This document shows positions 12,464-23,115 of a stretch of 64,000 bases of DNA, one piece after another (position 1 is the stretch's first letter; each line of letters starts with the position of its first letter). The position numbers and the translations under genes were made by a program. This DNA is from Lunularia cruciata (lineage: Eukaryota > Streptophyta > Marchantiopsida > Lunulariales > Lunulariaceae), in the NCBI GenBank assembly GCA_948567375.1, contig OX419760.1, positions 10,850,001 to 10,914,000 of the forward strand, read 5' to 3'. Under the pieces are notes generated by a model. The model saw only the letters and a list, made by a program, of their open reading frames with translations, did not search any database and was not told the DNA's origin.

Positions 12464-12872
12464 TGTAAAAGATCGAATCCGAGGAGAGAAATAGGAGAAT
12501 GGAAACTCACATTGAGACACTTGAATGAGGGAAAACTCCGAATGCCTAGCATGAGCTTTGGCCTTGGTATTTATAGGTAGCATACAAGACCCTTGAAGCT
12601 TCTCAAGAAGCTTCCTTGAGCCGCTTTCTTGGAGTGCAAGCCAAGTTAACTAGGAAGCTTCTCTAGAAGCTTCCTTCTAGAAGCCGCCCACTTGGCGTGC
12701 AAGCTAAGCTAGTTAGAAGCTTCTAGAAGCTACCTGCTTAGGGTGCAAGGTTACTAGTTGGGAAGCTTCCCAAGAAGCTTCTTAGATGCTTCTAGAATAT
12801 TCTAGGCTATTTTGTCTTATTCTCTACTTCGTAAGCCCGACTAACTTCATCATTGAACTCTATATTGTTACA
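12464..12872 (-). repeat. 5' LTR of element E
   Basis: 409 bp with the same TG/CA ends as the 3' LTR. It has the minus-strand TATAAATA at 12568-12575 and the TTCTAGAATATTC motif at 12790-12802, but has lost part of one repeat unit containing the four-block GAA/TTC site. The promoter that would drive this copy is therefore weaker in this motif than the 3' LTR. Confidence 0.92.
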
Positions 12873-12882
12873 TAAGATGTCT

Positions 12883-13030
12883 GAGCTATGCAAGTTGTAC
12901 AAACAATTTGATCATCAAAGAAGCATCACCTAGTGTGATTGCTCTCTTATGGAGCTATGCAAGTTGTATGGTCTACAAAAAATTAGAGCACCCAAAGAAG
13001 CATCACCTAGTGTGATTGCTCTCTTATGGA
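12883..13030. repeat. Tandem duplication, two units of about 70-79 bp
   Basis: Two consecutive units begin GAGCTATGCAAGTTGTA (12883 and 12952) and end with CATCACCTAGTGTGATTGCT. They follow element E directly and may belong to the 3' end of the non-LTR element remnant next to them. Confidence 0.75.
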
Positions 13031-13379
13031 TTGCACCAACCATTGCCCTCTATAGAGCAATTTACACATGTTGTCTAAAATATGCTACAAAGTGTGAGAG
13101 TGAGAGTGGTATCCCCTAGCGCCTAACATGATATGCTCTTGTGCACTCCTTGACAAATGTATTGAATGCCATGTCCATCACTCCATATAACTCCAAGGCT
13201 AGAGGAACAAAGAGATGACCTTGCTGCATGCCCCTATACTTGGGGACCTTACGACCTATTGTTACACTTGCCGCTCATCTAGGAGGATGGGTAATCACTC
13301 CCTCCAAAATTGTATCCCATATAGGATCAATAACCGCCACATATGCTATTATCACCTAATCATCTTGGACCAAGTATAA

Positions 13380-14820
13380 GTCTGCCTTGACATGTATCAT
13401 CTGCAAAGCATATAAACGTTCCTCCAAGCCAAGTATCCACTCTCTCGTGCTATAGCAAACACTTTGACCCAAATAGCATCATGAGTAACTATCCTTTGTC
13501 CTCCAAAAGGACACCATGACATATAGACCACTGCTGCATCTAATGTAGAACCACACTCACAAGTGAGTAATGAAGATGCAGATGGGTGGACCAAACCTAA
13601 GCAAAACCTCATTGTTGTAGAGAAAGTAGTTGGTGCAAGTCGGAATGCCCTAATGCACAATTGAGCTAGGATCCAAGAGTTTGCTTCCTTGCTAGAGCAA
13701 GAGCAAAGATGTGCTTTAGTAGCATGAGGAATGGATGAGTCAACTAAGAGAGAATGTAGTGTATGCTCACATTGTTGCTCCATCAAGGAAGATTGTAAAC
13801 CACGAGTCTAATTTGATGATAATGAAGCAAAAGATGGAAATTCCTTGGAAAAGATGGAAAGTCTTTCATTTTCCACAATAACATATGGAGAGAAAAGGAT
13901 CCTTCTTCCACTTGTATCACATAAGTCTCCAAAACCAACCTATCAACATCCACAAAACAAGAAAAAAGTAGGGGTGCCAAGAGAGCCTAACTACCCAAAA
14001 ATGCTATAGGTGTTATCTCTTTCATAAATAGCAAGCCAACTCCTCCATACAAGATTGGTAGAGCCATTTGTCTATGTGCCAAATCCCCTATGACACAGTC
14101 AAATGTCCATGGTCCAATAATATCACCAAAGACTCCCATAATCCTCCTATCAAAGGCTCTCAAACATGATAAGAAGGACAAGGAGGCGGGAATTGTACAA
14201 ATGAGGTAAGTTGGTTGGCAAGCAACACTAGAGAAGAGTATACCAAATGCTACCTACAGATCTCCTAATAACAAAAGGTCTTTCACATGGAGAATATCCT
14301 TTGCAAGGGTAGTATCTAAGAAGCATGTGACAAAATCCTTGGATCCTATTGGCATTCCAAGAACACATAGTCCATCTATAGATGTGATACACTCCTATGG
14401 AAGCTGAAGGTGGGGAGGGATACCTAAAGGAGACCATGCCCTACACTTTGATACCTTGATTCTAAAGCCTACTAGATGTAGCTTGGTAGTCAAGTGGTCA
14501 AAGGCCTACCTAATTTGATCTATAGAGCCCTCAATATGTGTATCAACTACTAAGGAGAGAAATGCACAACCTAGCATGGCCAAAGTAGTAGATAAGAGAT
14601 ATCACACTCCCTAAAGGATCTCCTTGACGTGTACCAACAACTAACTCCAAGACAATGAATCCCTCATGTTGAACAACCGTGTTGGTAGTAAAGGGAAGCA
14701 AGAGAGCCATAAAAAGACTGCACAAAAGGAATAAGACTTGCCAAGGATCCACCAACCTTCTTGAGCTCTCTAAAGATGGATGCCTATGAGATGCTATTAA
14801 AATCATTCTAACATCCACTT
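13380..14820 (-). pseudogene. Non-LTR (LINE-type) reverse transcriptase remnant
   Basis: Minus-strand fragments in several frames line up with the C-terminal half of a non-LTR reverse transcriptase. They are the GTRQGDPLGS motif with flanking RT sequence (14543-14818), a degraded thumb region (14228-14437), a QMALPILYGGVGL block (13987-14181; compare the usual LPLxxGGLGLR) and a Cys/His-containing tail (TCECGSTLDAAVVYMSWCPF, then GGQRIVTHDAIW; 13397-13786) of the CPFGGxxIxxHDxI type found after the RT in some non-LTR elements. No YxDD box, endonuclease or poly(A) end was found, and the copy is old. Family assignment beyond non-LTR is uncertain. Confidence 0.7.
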
Positions 14821-16012
14821 GTAGGACAACCCATTTTGGATGCTCGAGAATTTAGGACAACCCGAGAGTGCCCTAATGCCTAGAGATATAGCCTCACATC
14901 ATCCAAGTATAGCTACTCCAAATTGATGTGGACTAAGGTGTTGTCAAAAGTGAGAGTAATGCTAAAAGACAATTGTATGATTGACCAAATGCAAAAAGAT
15001 CTTTCTAATAGCAATTGATCTAATGCCCTTTGTATCTTTTTCCATCACAAGAAGTTGACTAACACCTAACACCACCTGACTAATAGACATAGAAATGTCT
15101 CCTCTTGCTACTACTACAACCACCTACAACAACTTGGTAAAACCATTAGAAGGATTATCTACCTGAAAGCAATCTCTAAGGTGCTCATATACCATCCTTG
15201 ACAAGCTTCTTAAGGAAAGGCAAGGGGTAGTGCACAATGCTTGTGCAAAAAGTGACCTATAAAGACATAAAGACTACTTTGGCTGATAATCTAGATCTCT
15301 AGTGGTAGTTCCTTTACTACCATAAGATGTAGTGAACATAAGGAAGATATAGTCTCATCAATAGGACTAGCTATAGACAAAGGGTGTAGCGCTCATGCTG
15401 CTCTACTAAACTCTCTTGCTTTACCCAATGTCCTACATCGTCATGATTGAGTGGATTCTATGGTATCCTGTGGCAACACTTGTCTCTTAAAATGTGTAAC
15501 CTTAATAGACTCTTCCTAAAGGGCCACCCAATCCCCCACTCAAAATTAATGAAATCTAATAGCCACCTCTCTATGCTCCACCCGTCCCTTCCTAGCATAA
15601 CAAAGACACCATTGAGGGAGTAAGAGGAATAAGAACCATGTTAACTCGCCCAAGGAATCACGTGCCAAATGATCAAGTGGTGGGCAAAAATCTTGTCTAG
15701 TCTCATCATGGAGTGTGCAAGGTAGCCTATGGAATAGATGTGGACATGGAAAACTAGTCTCAAATAACCACAAAATGCAACCCGTATGAGAAGCTAACCA
15801 CTCCCCCACTCAATTTGTATCCTTGGGATGGTCAACAAAGAGATAGAAGAAGTATGCATAATCCCTAGTCCCACTATTGTTGATGTAGTTGTTAATCTAC
15901 ATCCCAAGTGGTCCAATCATAGTCCTTGTGCATCCTTTCCATATGAGTCTTTACCCTTGCTAGGTAAAGCATCAATGACACACCGGGCATGGTATATCCC
16001 AAGCCACTCTAG
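14821..16012. other. Probable upstream part of the non-LTR remnant, unresolved
   Basis: Decayed sequence with only short open frames. By position it could be the N-terminal half of the non-LTR element on the minus strand, but I recognise no motif in it. It ends at the LTR of gypsy element D. Confidence 0.35.
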
Positions 16013-16592
16013 TGTAATATAAGTAGCTAGACATATTATTTGGAGGTGAAAATTGGCTTAGTAACATCTAAAAGGATGTTGTGTATAATGGGCTAGGAAG
16101 ATCAGACAGAACTAACACCAAAAGAGTACTTCTACTAATAGGGCAGAAGGAAAAAATAGCTTGAAAACTTTAGAGCCAATTTTGGAGGCCTAAACAAACG
16201 AATTAGGCCTTGAAAATGGAAAGATTCCACCCCAAAGGAAAAATAAATTCCCCCTATGATTTTTCTCATCAAGAGCTTTCCAATGGTACCTCATTCATGC
16301 AATTTTAAGTTCCCTATAAGAAGATTCCCTAAAGATTCCCTTTGATCAAACCCATTTGACCAACTAGATAGGACAAGGATTGACATATCACCCATCCAAA
16401 CAACTAATCCAAGGATGGAGCTCGTTGATAGGTCACAAATCCATGTATTTGATCCAAGGATGGAGCTTCCTTTGAGTGGATCCTCTTTGCTATATAATAA
16501 AGAGAATGTGCTCCTTTGGGGCATTGGAGTATTGAGTGTGAAAAATTTATGTTTTCTCTCTTGGAGAGTTCTCTTGTCCTCATAGTATTACA
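16013..16592 (+). repeat. 5' LTR of element D
   Basis: 580 bp from TGTAATATAAGTAGC to CATAGTATTACA. It matches 22526-23115. A TATATAATAAAG box near 16.49 kb would serve as the promoter. Confidence 0.92.
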
Positions 16593-16593
16593 A

Positions 16594-16605
16594 TGGTATT
16601 AGAGC
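16594..16605 (+). other. Primer-binding site of element D
   Basis: TGGTATTAGAGC, one mismatch to the initiator tRNA-Met complement TGGTATCAGAGC, one base after the LTR end. Confidence 0.88.
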
Positions 16606-17185
16606 AAGGTTTTTAATCCAAGAGAGTGGATCACCCCTCGTGGAAGAACATGAGCTACTAAAATTGAATAATTTGAGGAGAGAAAACATAGTGTAATTGC
16701 TAGACTTGGGAACTGTTTTAGAGAGTGGATGGGATGGAGGCACCAAGAGGACAATTTCCTACACCTAGCTTCCCATTCTTGAATCCATTCTACATCAAAA
16801 TTACGGACATCCAATGTGAGTAAATGAGAGTATCTCTTGTTTATCATTTTGGAGCAGAATTCATGGACAGAGTGAGGAATTCACCAAACTCGGTGATTGT
16901 ACTTGTGGTGGTATACAATAGAGAGTGAGATTTGACAATCTACATTCTATTATGATGTTATGGATCTGAATTTACTAAATCCTCACACTTTCAACGTGCA
17001 AGTAGAAATCAGTTATGTAGTTAGACCAAAAGTGATGTTTAGGGATATTGTAGTCCGTAATGTTGGTGAGGAATATTATCAATGAGTGATAGCCTCTTAG
17101 GTCCCAATGGTAGTCCCCATAGTTTGTTCTCCCTCCTGAGTGATTGTTCTAACCCTCTATTGAAGAAGGAAGTAGCAATTGAACA

Positions 17186-18200
17186 TTGGTTGTGTGTAGG
17201 AATCATGGATTTGTAGTTGCAAGAGTTGATGTAAGGAATGTAGGGGATGTTGAACGAGTTTTGGGAAATCAAGATGAATCCCGAGGAATTGCAAAATCAA
17301 ATACATACTATCAAGAACAATCAAGTAATGCAAGAAGGAGAGCCGTCTCAACAACCAGCACTAGCAATCAAAGTACTTGGGGAGTTATGCATGTCAATGA
17401 CACCGATTCTAATCAACAACCAAGCCACATTATTATTATGAATGAAAAAGATGTGTAACATCAAGCCTTACAAGGGATAACATTCCATGGGAGTAGTGGA
17501 AAATTGAAATTCAAGAATGAATCGATATCTTTGATTGTTCACAACAAAGATCACTGATCATTCTACAAGTGTGTGTATGTATGGGTACTTGACCAATACA
17601 ACTCTCACATCATTGTTGGTAGAAGGAATAGAGGTCACTTTGACAGCCATGCAAGAAGGGTTGGTCAAGAATTTCCAATTTGTGGATTATGTGCATATGT
17701 CCGAACCAGACTTTGGGAGTTGAAGTAAAAGAATAGCATACAAGAGTACATGGAGGCATTTTGGATCTACAGGTTGCGATAACCAATATGAGTCCAGCCA
17801 AATCTCTTGAAAATTTCAAGAGAGGATTAAAAGAGCAAATTTTCCAAGAAGTAATGGTGCAAAATCCTTGTATGTTTTTTGAAGCCATTGCTTGTGCTCA
17901 AAGAATAGTAGGGGCGCTTGGAGGAGGTGAAGCAATAACACTGATGCAAAACTATTGGGCTAAGACACACCATTTTGGTGGACCAGTTCCTATCAAATTG
18001 TGTAACAATTGGTTCCAAGATTGAGGAGAAAGACCTCTCCAAGGAGAACAAGGATGGGTCAAAGAAAGGAGAGAAGGGGTCCCACAAGAAGAAGGGGCTC
18101 AAGCAAAACAATGATGATGTTACAATTGTGGCCGAATTGGGCATGTAACCATCAGTTGTTGTGCTCGTCATCTTAGAGGCCCTCAGCCTCCATATAAGTG
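17186..18200 (+). pseudogene. gag of element D, broken
   Basis: Plus-strand fragments include a capsid-like segment (SPAKSLENFKRGLKEQIFQE, about 17.76-17.9 kb) and a CX2CX4HX4C zinc knuckle (CYNCGRIGHVTISC) at about 18.12-18.16 kb. Frameshifts and stops break it. The region between the primer site and about 17.2 kb is leader sequence without a clear gene. Confidence 0.8.
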
Positions 18201-18379
18201 ACCTCTAAACCACTTGGAGAGAAAAATTGAAGAAGAGATTGGAAGAGGCATGGAAACCACATCAAAAAATGGAAGAAGAGACATGGAAACCAAATCAAAA
18301 AATGAAGATCGCTAATAAATGTACATTGTAGCCTTACTAGTTTGGTGAAGAAGAGTAAAAGCAAGGGAAGGAAGAGGAA

Positions 18380-21300
18380 AGTGTGCAAAGATGGAGGAAG
18401 ATAAATGCACAATTAATTGTTGTAAATGGAATGCTAGAAGGCAATCCAGCAAGAGTGTTGATAGACCTTGGGACAAAAAATAATTTCTTGTCTTGCTCTG
18501 TTGCAATAAGGTTGGAGATCAAACTAAAGAAGGATGAGAAGGACAAAGTAGAGTTACCTAATGGTCAAACAAAGAGGATTGAGTCATTGCCTAGAAAGGT
18601 AATACTCTCTATAGGAGGGTGTCAAGAGGAAATCAAGTGGTGACTGATACCACTAGCACGTTATGATGCAATCTTAGGTATGCCGTGGATGGAGCACTAC
18701 AACCACATGGTGGATTGGAGAAAGAAAGTAGTGAAAACTAGTCAATGGAAGATCTTTGGGGTTAAAGGAAGATCACAAAGGCAAGAGCTGCCTCTTTATG
18801 TCATAAGGACCACATCTATTGGTAAGACAATAAATGTTTCATGGGTTTAATTAAAGTCAAGAGTGCTCAACTCAATGGAAAATTCTTGAGAAATTGAAAG
18901 ATGCGGTCAATGCATTCTAAGATGTCTTTCTGGATGAATTATCCGCAAGTTTACCACCAAAAAAGAGAGTAGCTCATAAAATTGAGATACTTCTTGGGAA
19001 GACACCTCCTTGAATAGTCGCATATTGACTATCACCTCATAAGTTGGAGGAGTGTAAGGCTCAAATCAAGGAGATGTTGTAGAAGGGGTTTATCCAACCC
19101 AACATATCATCATAGGAGGCTCTTGTATTGTTTGTGAAGAAGGAAGATGGAACAATGCGCATATGCATTGACTATCGGGGAATGAATCAACAAATGGTGA
19201 AGAACTATAATACTTCAAGGACAAGAGAACTCTTCAAGAGAGATACAAGAGAGAAAACACAAATTTCACACTCAATCCTCCGATGCCCCAAAGGAGCACA
19301 TTCTCTTTATTATATAGCCAAGGAGGATCTCCTCCAAGGAAGCTCCACCATAGGATTTGGTACATGGATAGGTGACCTATCAGCAAGCTCCACCCTCAGA
19401 TTACTAGTTTGATAGGTGACATGTTTGTCCTGATCCCATTTGGTTGGTCAAATAGGCATTGATTAGAGTGAATCTTCTAGTGAATCTCTTTGTAGAAATC
19501 TCAAAATCACATGGGTGAAGTATGATTGGAAAGCTCTCAGAAAGATAAACCAAGGGAAAGGGAAGGCCAACCTTTCCTCTATTTGGGGGGGAAGGAGGGC
19601 AAATGTACACATTTTTGAGGCTTAATTCATCCATGTAGGCCTCCAAAATTGCCTTTGAAGTTTTCAAGTCTATTTTGGCTTTTGCCCTATTAGTAGAAGT
19701 GCTCTTTTGGTGATACCTCTATCTGATCTATGTTCTCCATCATGTGTAACATCCTTCTAGATGTCACCACCCAAGTGATTTCCAATGGTACCTCACCCAC
19801 CAGATCCCATGCCTAGCTATTGATTCTAAAGTTTCCAAGCATGTTTTGGTTTCTGGCCTATTAGTAGAAGTACTCATTTGGTGATACCTCTAGCTTATCT
19901 ACTTAGTCCATCATATATAACATCCTTCCAGATGTTACCAAACCAAATTTCATCTCTAGATCATCTATCTAGTTATCGGTATTACAAGAACAATATCCAT
20001 TACCTCGCATGGATGACTTGTTTAATCAACTCAATGGGGCAAGACACTTCACCAAACTTGATTTGTGGAGTAGTTACAACCAAATCAAAATTGCAGGAGA
20101 AGACATACACAAAATGGTCTTTAGAACACGGTATGGTCACTTTGAGTACTTGGTGATACTATTTGGCTTCACCAATGCTCCAACCACTTTCATGAGTTTG
20201 ATGAATGATATATTTCATCCATACTTGGATAAACCTATTATCATTTTTCTTCATGACATCTTAATCTACAATATGATGCTAATAGAGCACAAGCAACATT
20301 TGCAAGAAGTCCTTTAGATTCTATGATAGAATCAATTGTATGCCAAAATCTCAAAGTGCGAGTTTGGCAAATCTGAAGTAGACTACTTAGGGCATAGAGT
20401 AAGTGCAGAAGGTATCCAAGTATTAGTAGATAAAATTGAAGTCATTCAAAAATAGAGTGCTCCAAAAAATCAAATGCAACTCAAGAGTTTCTTGGGATTG
20501 ATGGGGTTTTATCATCAATTTGTCAAGGACTTCTCCAAGATTACATAGCCTCTAACAATACTATTGAGCAAGGGGAAGAAGTGGATATGGGGAATTGCAC
20601 AAGAATTGGCCTTTTAGGAGTTGAATGTTGCATTATTACATGCACCAATCTTGAAATGGGATGACCTAAAACGTCCAATCAAGATGGCTATAGATGCATT
20701 AGGTGTAGCAATAGGAGCAATCTTACAACAAGAATGGTAGGATGGATGACACCCAAGTGCATATTTCTCTTGTAAGTTTTTTTTGGCATAATGCAACTAT
20801 CACACCAACGAGAGGAGCTAGCCATTGTCCTTGCAACCAAGCATTAGAAGTAATATCTGGGTGAGAAGACATTTGTGGTAGAGATGGACCACAAATCTCT
20901 AGTCTACCTCAAGACACAAAAAGATCTTTCTCATTGATAGATTGGGTGGGCAGAGTGGAAACAACAATTCAACATGACAATCAAATATGTGGAAGGCAAG
21001 AAGCAACTTGCAAATGCATTCACCCCAAATGCCGATGACAAACAATTTGGTGATGGAAGCCAAGATGAACCCTAAATGTTGGCCCAAGATTCTTGCTACT
21101 ACAAAAACTAATCCATAGATTGTAGGTGCTCAATCATCCAAAGGCATCATTAGCACCCAAGAATTCACCTTTTGTGATGGTAGGTTATGGATATTGGATG
21201 ACACGGATCTAAGAACCACCATCCTAGTAGAATGTCATGATTTTGCCATTGTAAGTCATGTTGGAGTGGACAAGACCTTGGATGCGGTCAAATGCTATTA

Positions 21301-22500
21301 CTATTGGTCCAAGATGAGCAATGATGTGATGGAATATGTTCAAAGCTGCCTACTTTGTCAACAAAATAATCAAGCTCAAGCTTCTAATCAAGTTCCCACA
21401 TGACTCATCCAACCTCTCTCCACTCTTACACAATGTTGGGAACAAGTAAACATGGATTTGGTTTGTGAATTGCCCAAGATCACCTTTGGGTTTTACTCCA
21501 TCATAGTCTTTGTCGACCGACTCAACAAAATGATTCATGTATGTCCTACCACCAAGGATGTGACTGCCCCGCAACTAGCACAATTGTATTTAGATGCAAT
21601 CCTTTCCCATCAAGGCTTGTCTTTAATGCTCATCACAGATAGAGGCACTAAATTCACTAGTTTGTTTTGGAGAACACTCTTTGGGTTCTTCAAAACCAAA
21701 TTAGCCATGTCCATAGTAAGTGTTCTCAACAAATTGGACAAACTGAGAGGGCAAATCACATTATTGAGGACATGCTTTAGGGTTTTACTTTGGATGAGCA
21801 AGAGAGTTAGGACACCTTACTCCCATTGGTGGAATTTTCTTACAACAATTTAGTGAATGCCTCTACACAAGTCACACCATTCTTACTCATGCATGGAGAG
21901 CATCCTTTCACACCTTCAAAAGCTTGATGAAGTCCTATCCGGTGGGTACCAAGGTTGACATTGTGAACATGTTTGTTTCTAGAATCCAACAAGGTGTGGA
22001 GAACGCCAAGCATAGGTTGTAAATCACTCAAAATTGGCAAAAGTAGTATGTAGATGGACACCGCCAACACATGGAGGTTCAATGTGGGAGATCAAGTTTG
22101 GTTGTCAACCGCCAACCTCAAGTTAGTTGGTCCTCATAAGCTCAGACCTCATTTCATTGGACCTTTCTCCATCCTTTGTCGCATCGTGCCTTATCACCTT
22201 GAGCTACTGCCAAATATGACGATCCACTTGGTGTTACATGTTTTCTTATTATGTTGATATGCTCTCCGACCATCCCACTTCTCTTCCATCTAAAAAAATT
22301 GACCTTGTCCAACACTTGTTGATGAGGCGGAGGAGTATGAGGTTGAACACATTATCTAGAAAGGCATTTGTGGCATCCGCGTGTGGAATATCTGGTCCAT
22401 TGGAAAGGGTACCCACTATATGAGGCAACATGGGAGCCAACAGCCAACTTGACCAACACAATCTTTTCAATATTTTGCGCAACAACTTCACATTGAGGAC
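18380..22500 (+). pseudogene. gypsy pol of element D: PR-RT-RNase H-INT-chromodomain, decayed
   Basis: Protease (about 18.4-18.7 kb) has the catalytic DSG replaced (VLIDLGTKNNF). RT is split by a solo [20 protein letters not shown] ends at 19.2 kb and PLPRMDDLFNQLNGARHF resumes at 20.0 kb. The catalytic box reads FLHD instead of FLDD. RNase H spans about 20.6-21.0 kb. Integrase has its zinc region (CYYYWSKM, then CLLCQ) and core (MDLVCELPKI, LITDRGTKFTS), and the third acid survives in a shifted frame (QTERANHI). A broken chromodomain (EEYEVEHII, then YLVHWKGYPLYEATWEP) at about 22.33-22.45 kb precedes the polypurine tract. Many stops and frameshifts make it inactive. Confidence 0.9.
19206..19986 (-). 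repeat. Solo LTR of the D family, inverted, inside element D
   Basis: This segment is the reverse complement of the D LTR: it opens TATAATACTTCAAGGACAAG and closes CGGTATTACA. It is flanked by a perfect 5-base target duplication AGAAC (19201-19205 and 19987-19991). Removing it and one AGAAC restores a continuous RT frame across the site. It is longer than the D LTRs because a segment (starting CCTATTAGTAGAAGTxCTC, near 19.685 and 19.858 kb) is duplicated inside it. Confidence 0.88.
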
Positions 22501-22510
22501 ATTGCATCTT

Positions 22511-22525
22511 AAAAGGGGGGAGGTC
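22511..22525 (+). other. Polypurine tract of element D
   Basis: AAAAGGGGGGAGG ends two bases before the 3' LTR start (TATAATACAAG) at 22526. Confidence 0.85.
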
Positions 22526-23115
22526 TATAATACAAGTAGCTAGACATATTATTTGGAAGAGGAAATTGGCTTGGTAACACCTAGAAGGATGTTTTGTACA
22601 ATGGGCTAGGAAGGTCAGATAGAGGTGTCACCAAAAGAGTACTTCTACTAATAGAGGAGAAGTAAAATATAAACTTGAAAACTTTAGAGCCAATTTTGAA
22701 GACCTAAACGGATGAATTATGCCTCAAAAATGGAAAAATTCCTATCCCTCAAGGAGAAAAAGCTTACCTTCTACTCCTTATGAATCATCTCGTCGAGGGC
22801 TTTCTAATAGTATCTCACCCATGCAATTTTGAGCTCCCTATAGAAATATTCTCTAAGGATTCCTTTTGGTCAAACTCATTTGACCAACTAGATAGGACAA
22901 GGATTGACATGTCACCCATCCAAACAACTAATCCAAGGATGGAGCTGGTTGACAAGTCACCAATCCATGTATATGTTCCAAGGGTGGAGCTTCCTTTGAG
23001 TGGATACTCTTTGTTATATAATAAAGAGAAAGTGCTCTTTTGGGACATTGGAGTATTAAGTGTGAAGCTTAAAATCTTTTGTATTGGAGAGTTCTCTTGT
23101 CCTCAAAGTATTACA
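22526..23115 (+). repeat. 3' LTR of element D
   Basis: 590 bp, collinear with 16013-16592 and ending CAAAGTATTACA. The opening TG has decayed to TA. It is followed by TGTAG, one mismatch from the TCTAG that precedes the 5' LTR. Confidence 0.92.

Larger units (their letters stand above)
7241..12872 (-). mobile_element. Ty3/gypsy chromovirus element E
   Basis: A full-length but inactive LTR element on the minus strand. LTRs lie at 7241-7665 and 12464-12872 and both run TG...CA. A perfect 12-base initiator tRNA-Met primer site (TGGTATCAGAGC) lies one base inside the 5' LTR, and a G-rich polypurine tract lies directly before the 3' LTR. Order: Gag, protease, RT, RNase H, integrase, chromodomain. 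The left flank is copia element A (CACTC before the LTR) and the right flank is unrelated sequence starting TAAGA. No target-site duplication is seen, so one end probably arose by recombination or deletion. Confidence 0.93.
16013..23115 (+). mobile_element. Ty3/gypsy chromovirus element D
   Basis: A complete but decayed plus-strand element with LTRs at 16013-16592 and 22526-23115. A near-perfect initiator tRNA-Met primer site lies one base after the 5' LTR and a polypurine tract AAAAGGGGGGAGG lies just before the 3' LTR. The flanking 5-mers TCTAG and TGTAG differ at one base and fit an aged target duplication. Order: Gag, protease, RT, RNase H, integrase, chromodomain. An inverted solo LTR of the same family is inserted in the RT. 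Confidence 0.92.

Noticed and set aside
16291-16524. Open frames within the D LTRs (16.3 and 22.8 kb)
   Set aside because: They are the same LTR sequence twice and antisense to the element. They are not genes.
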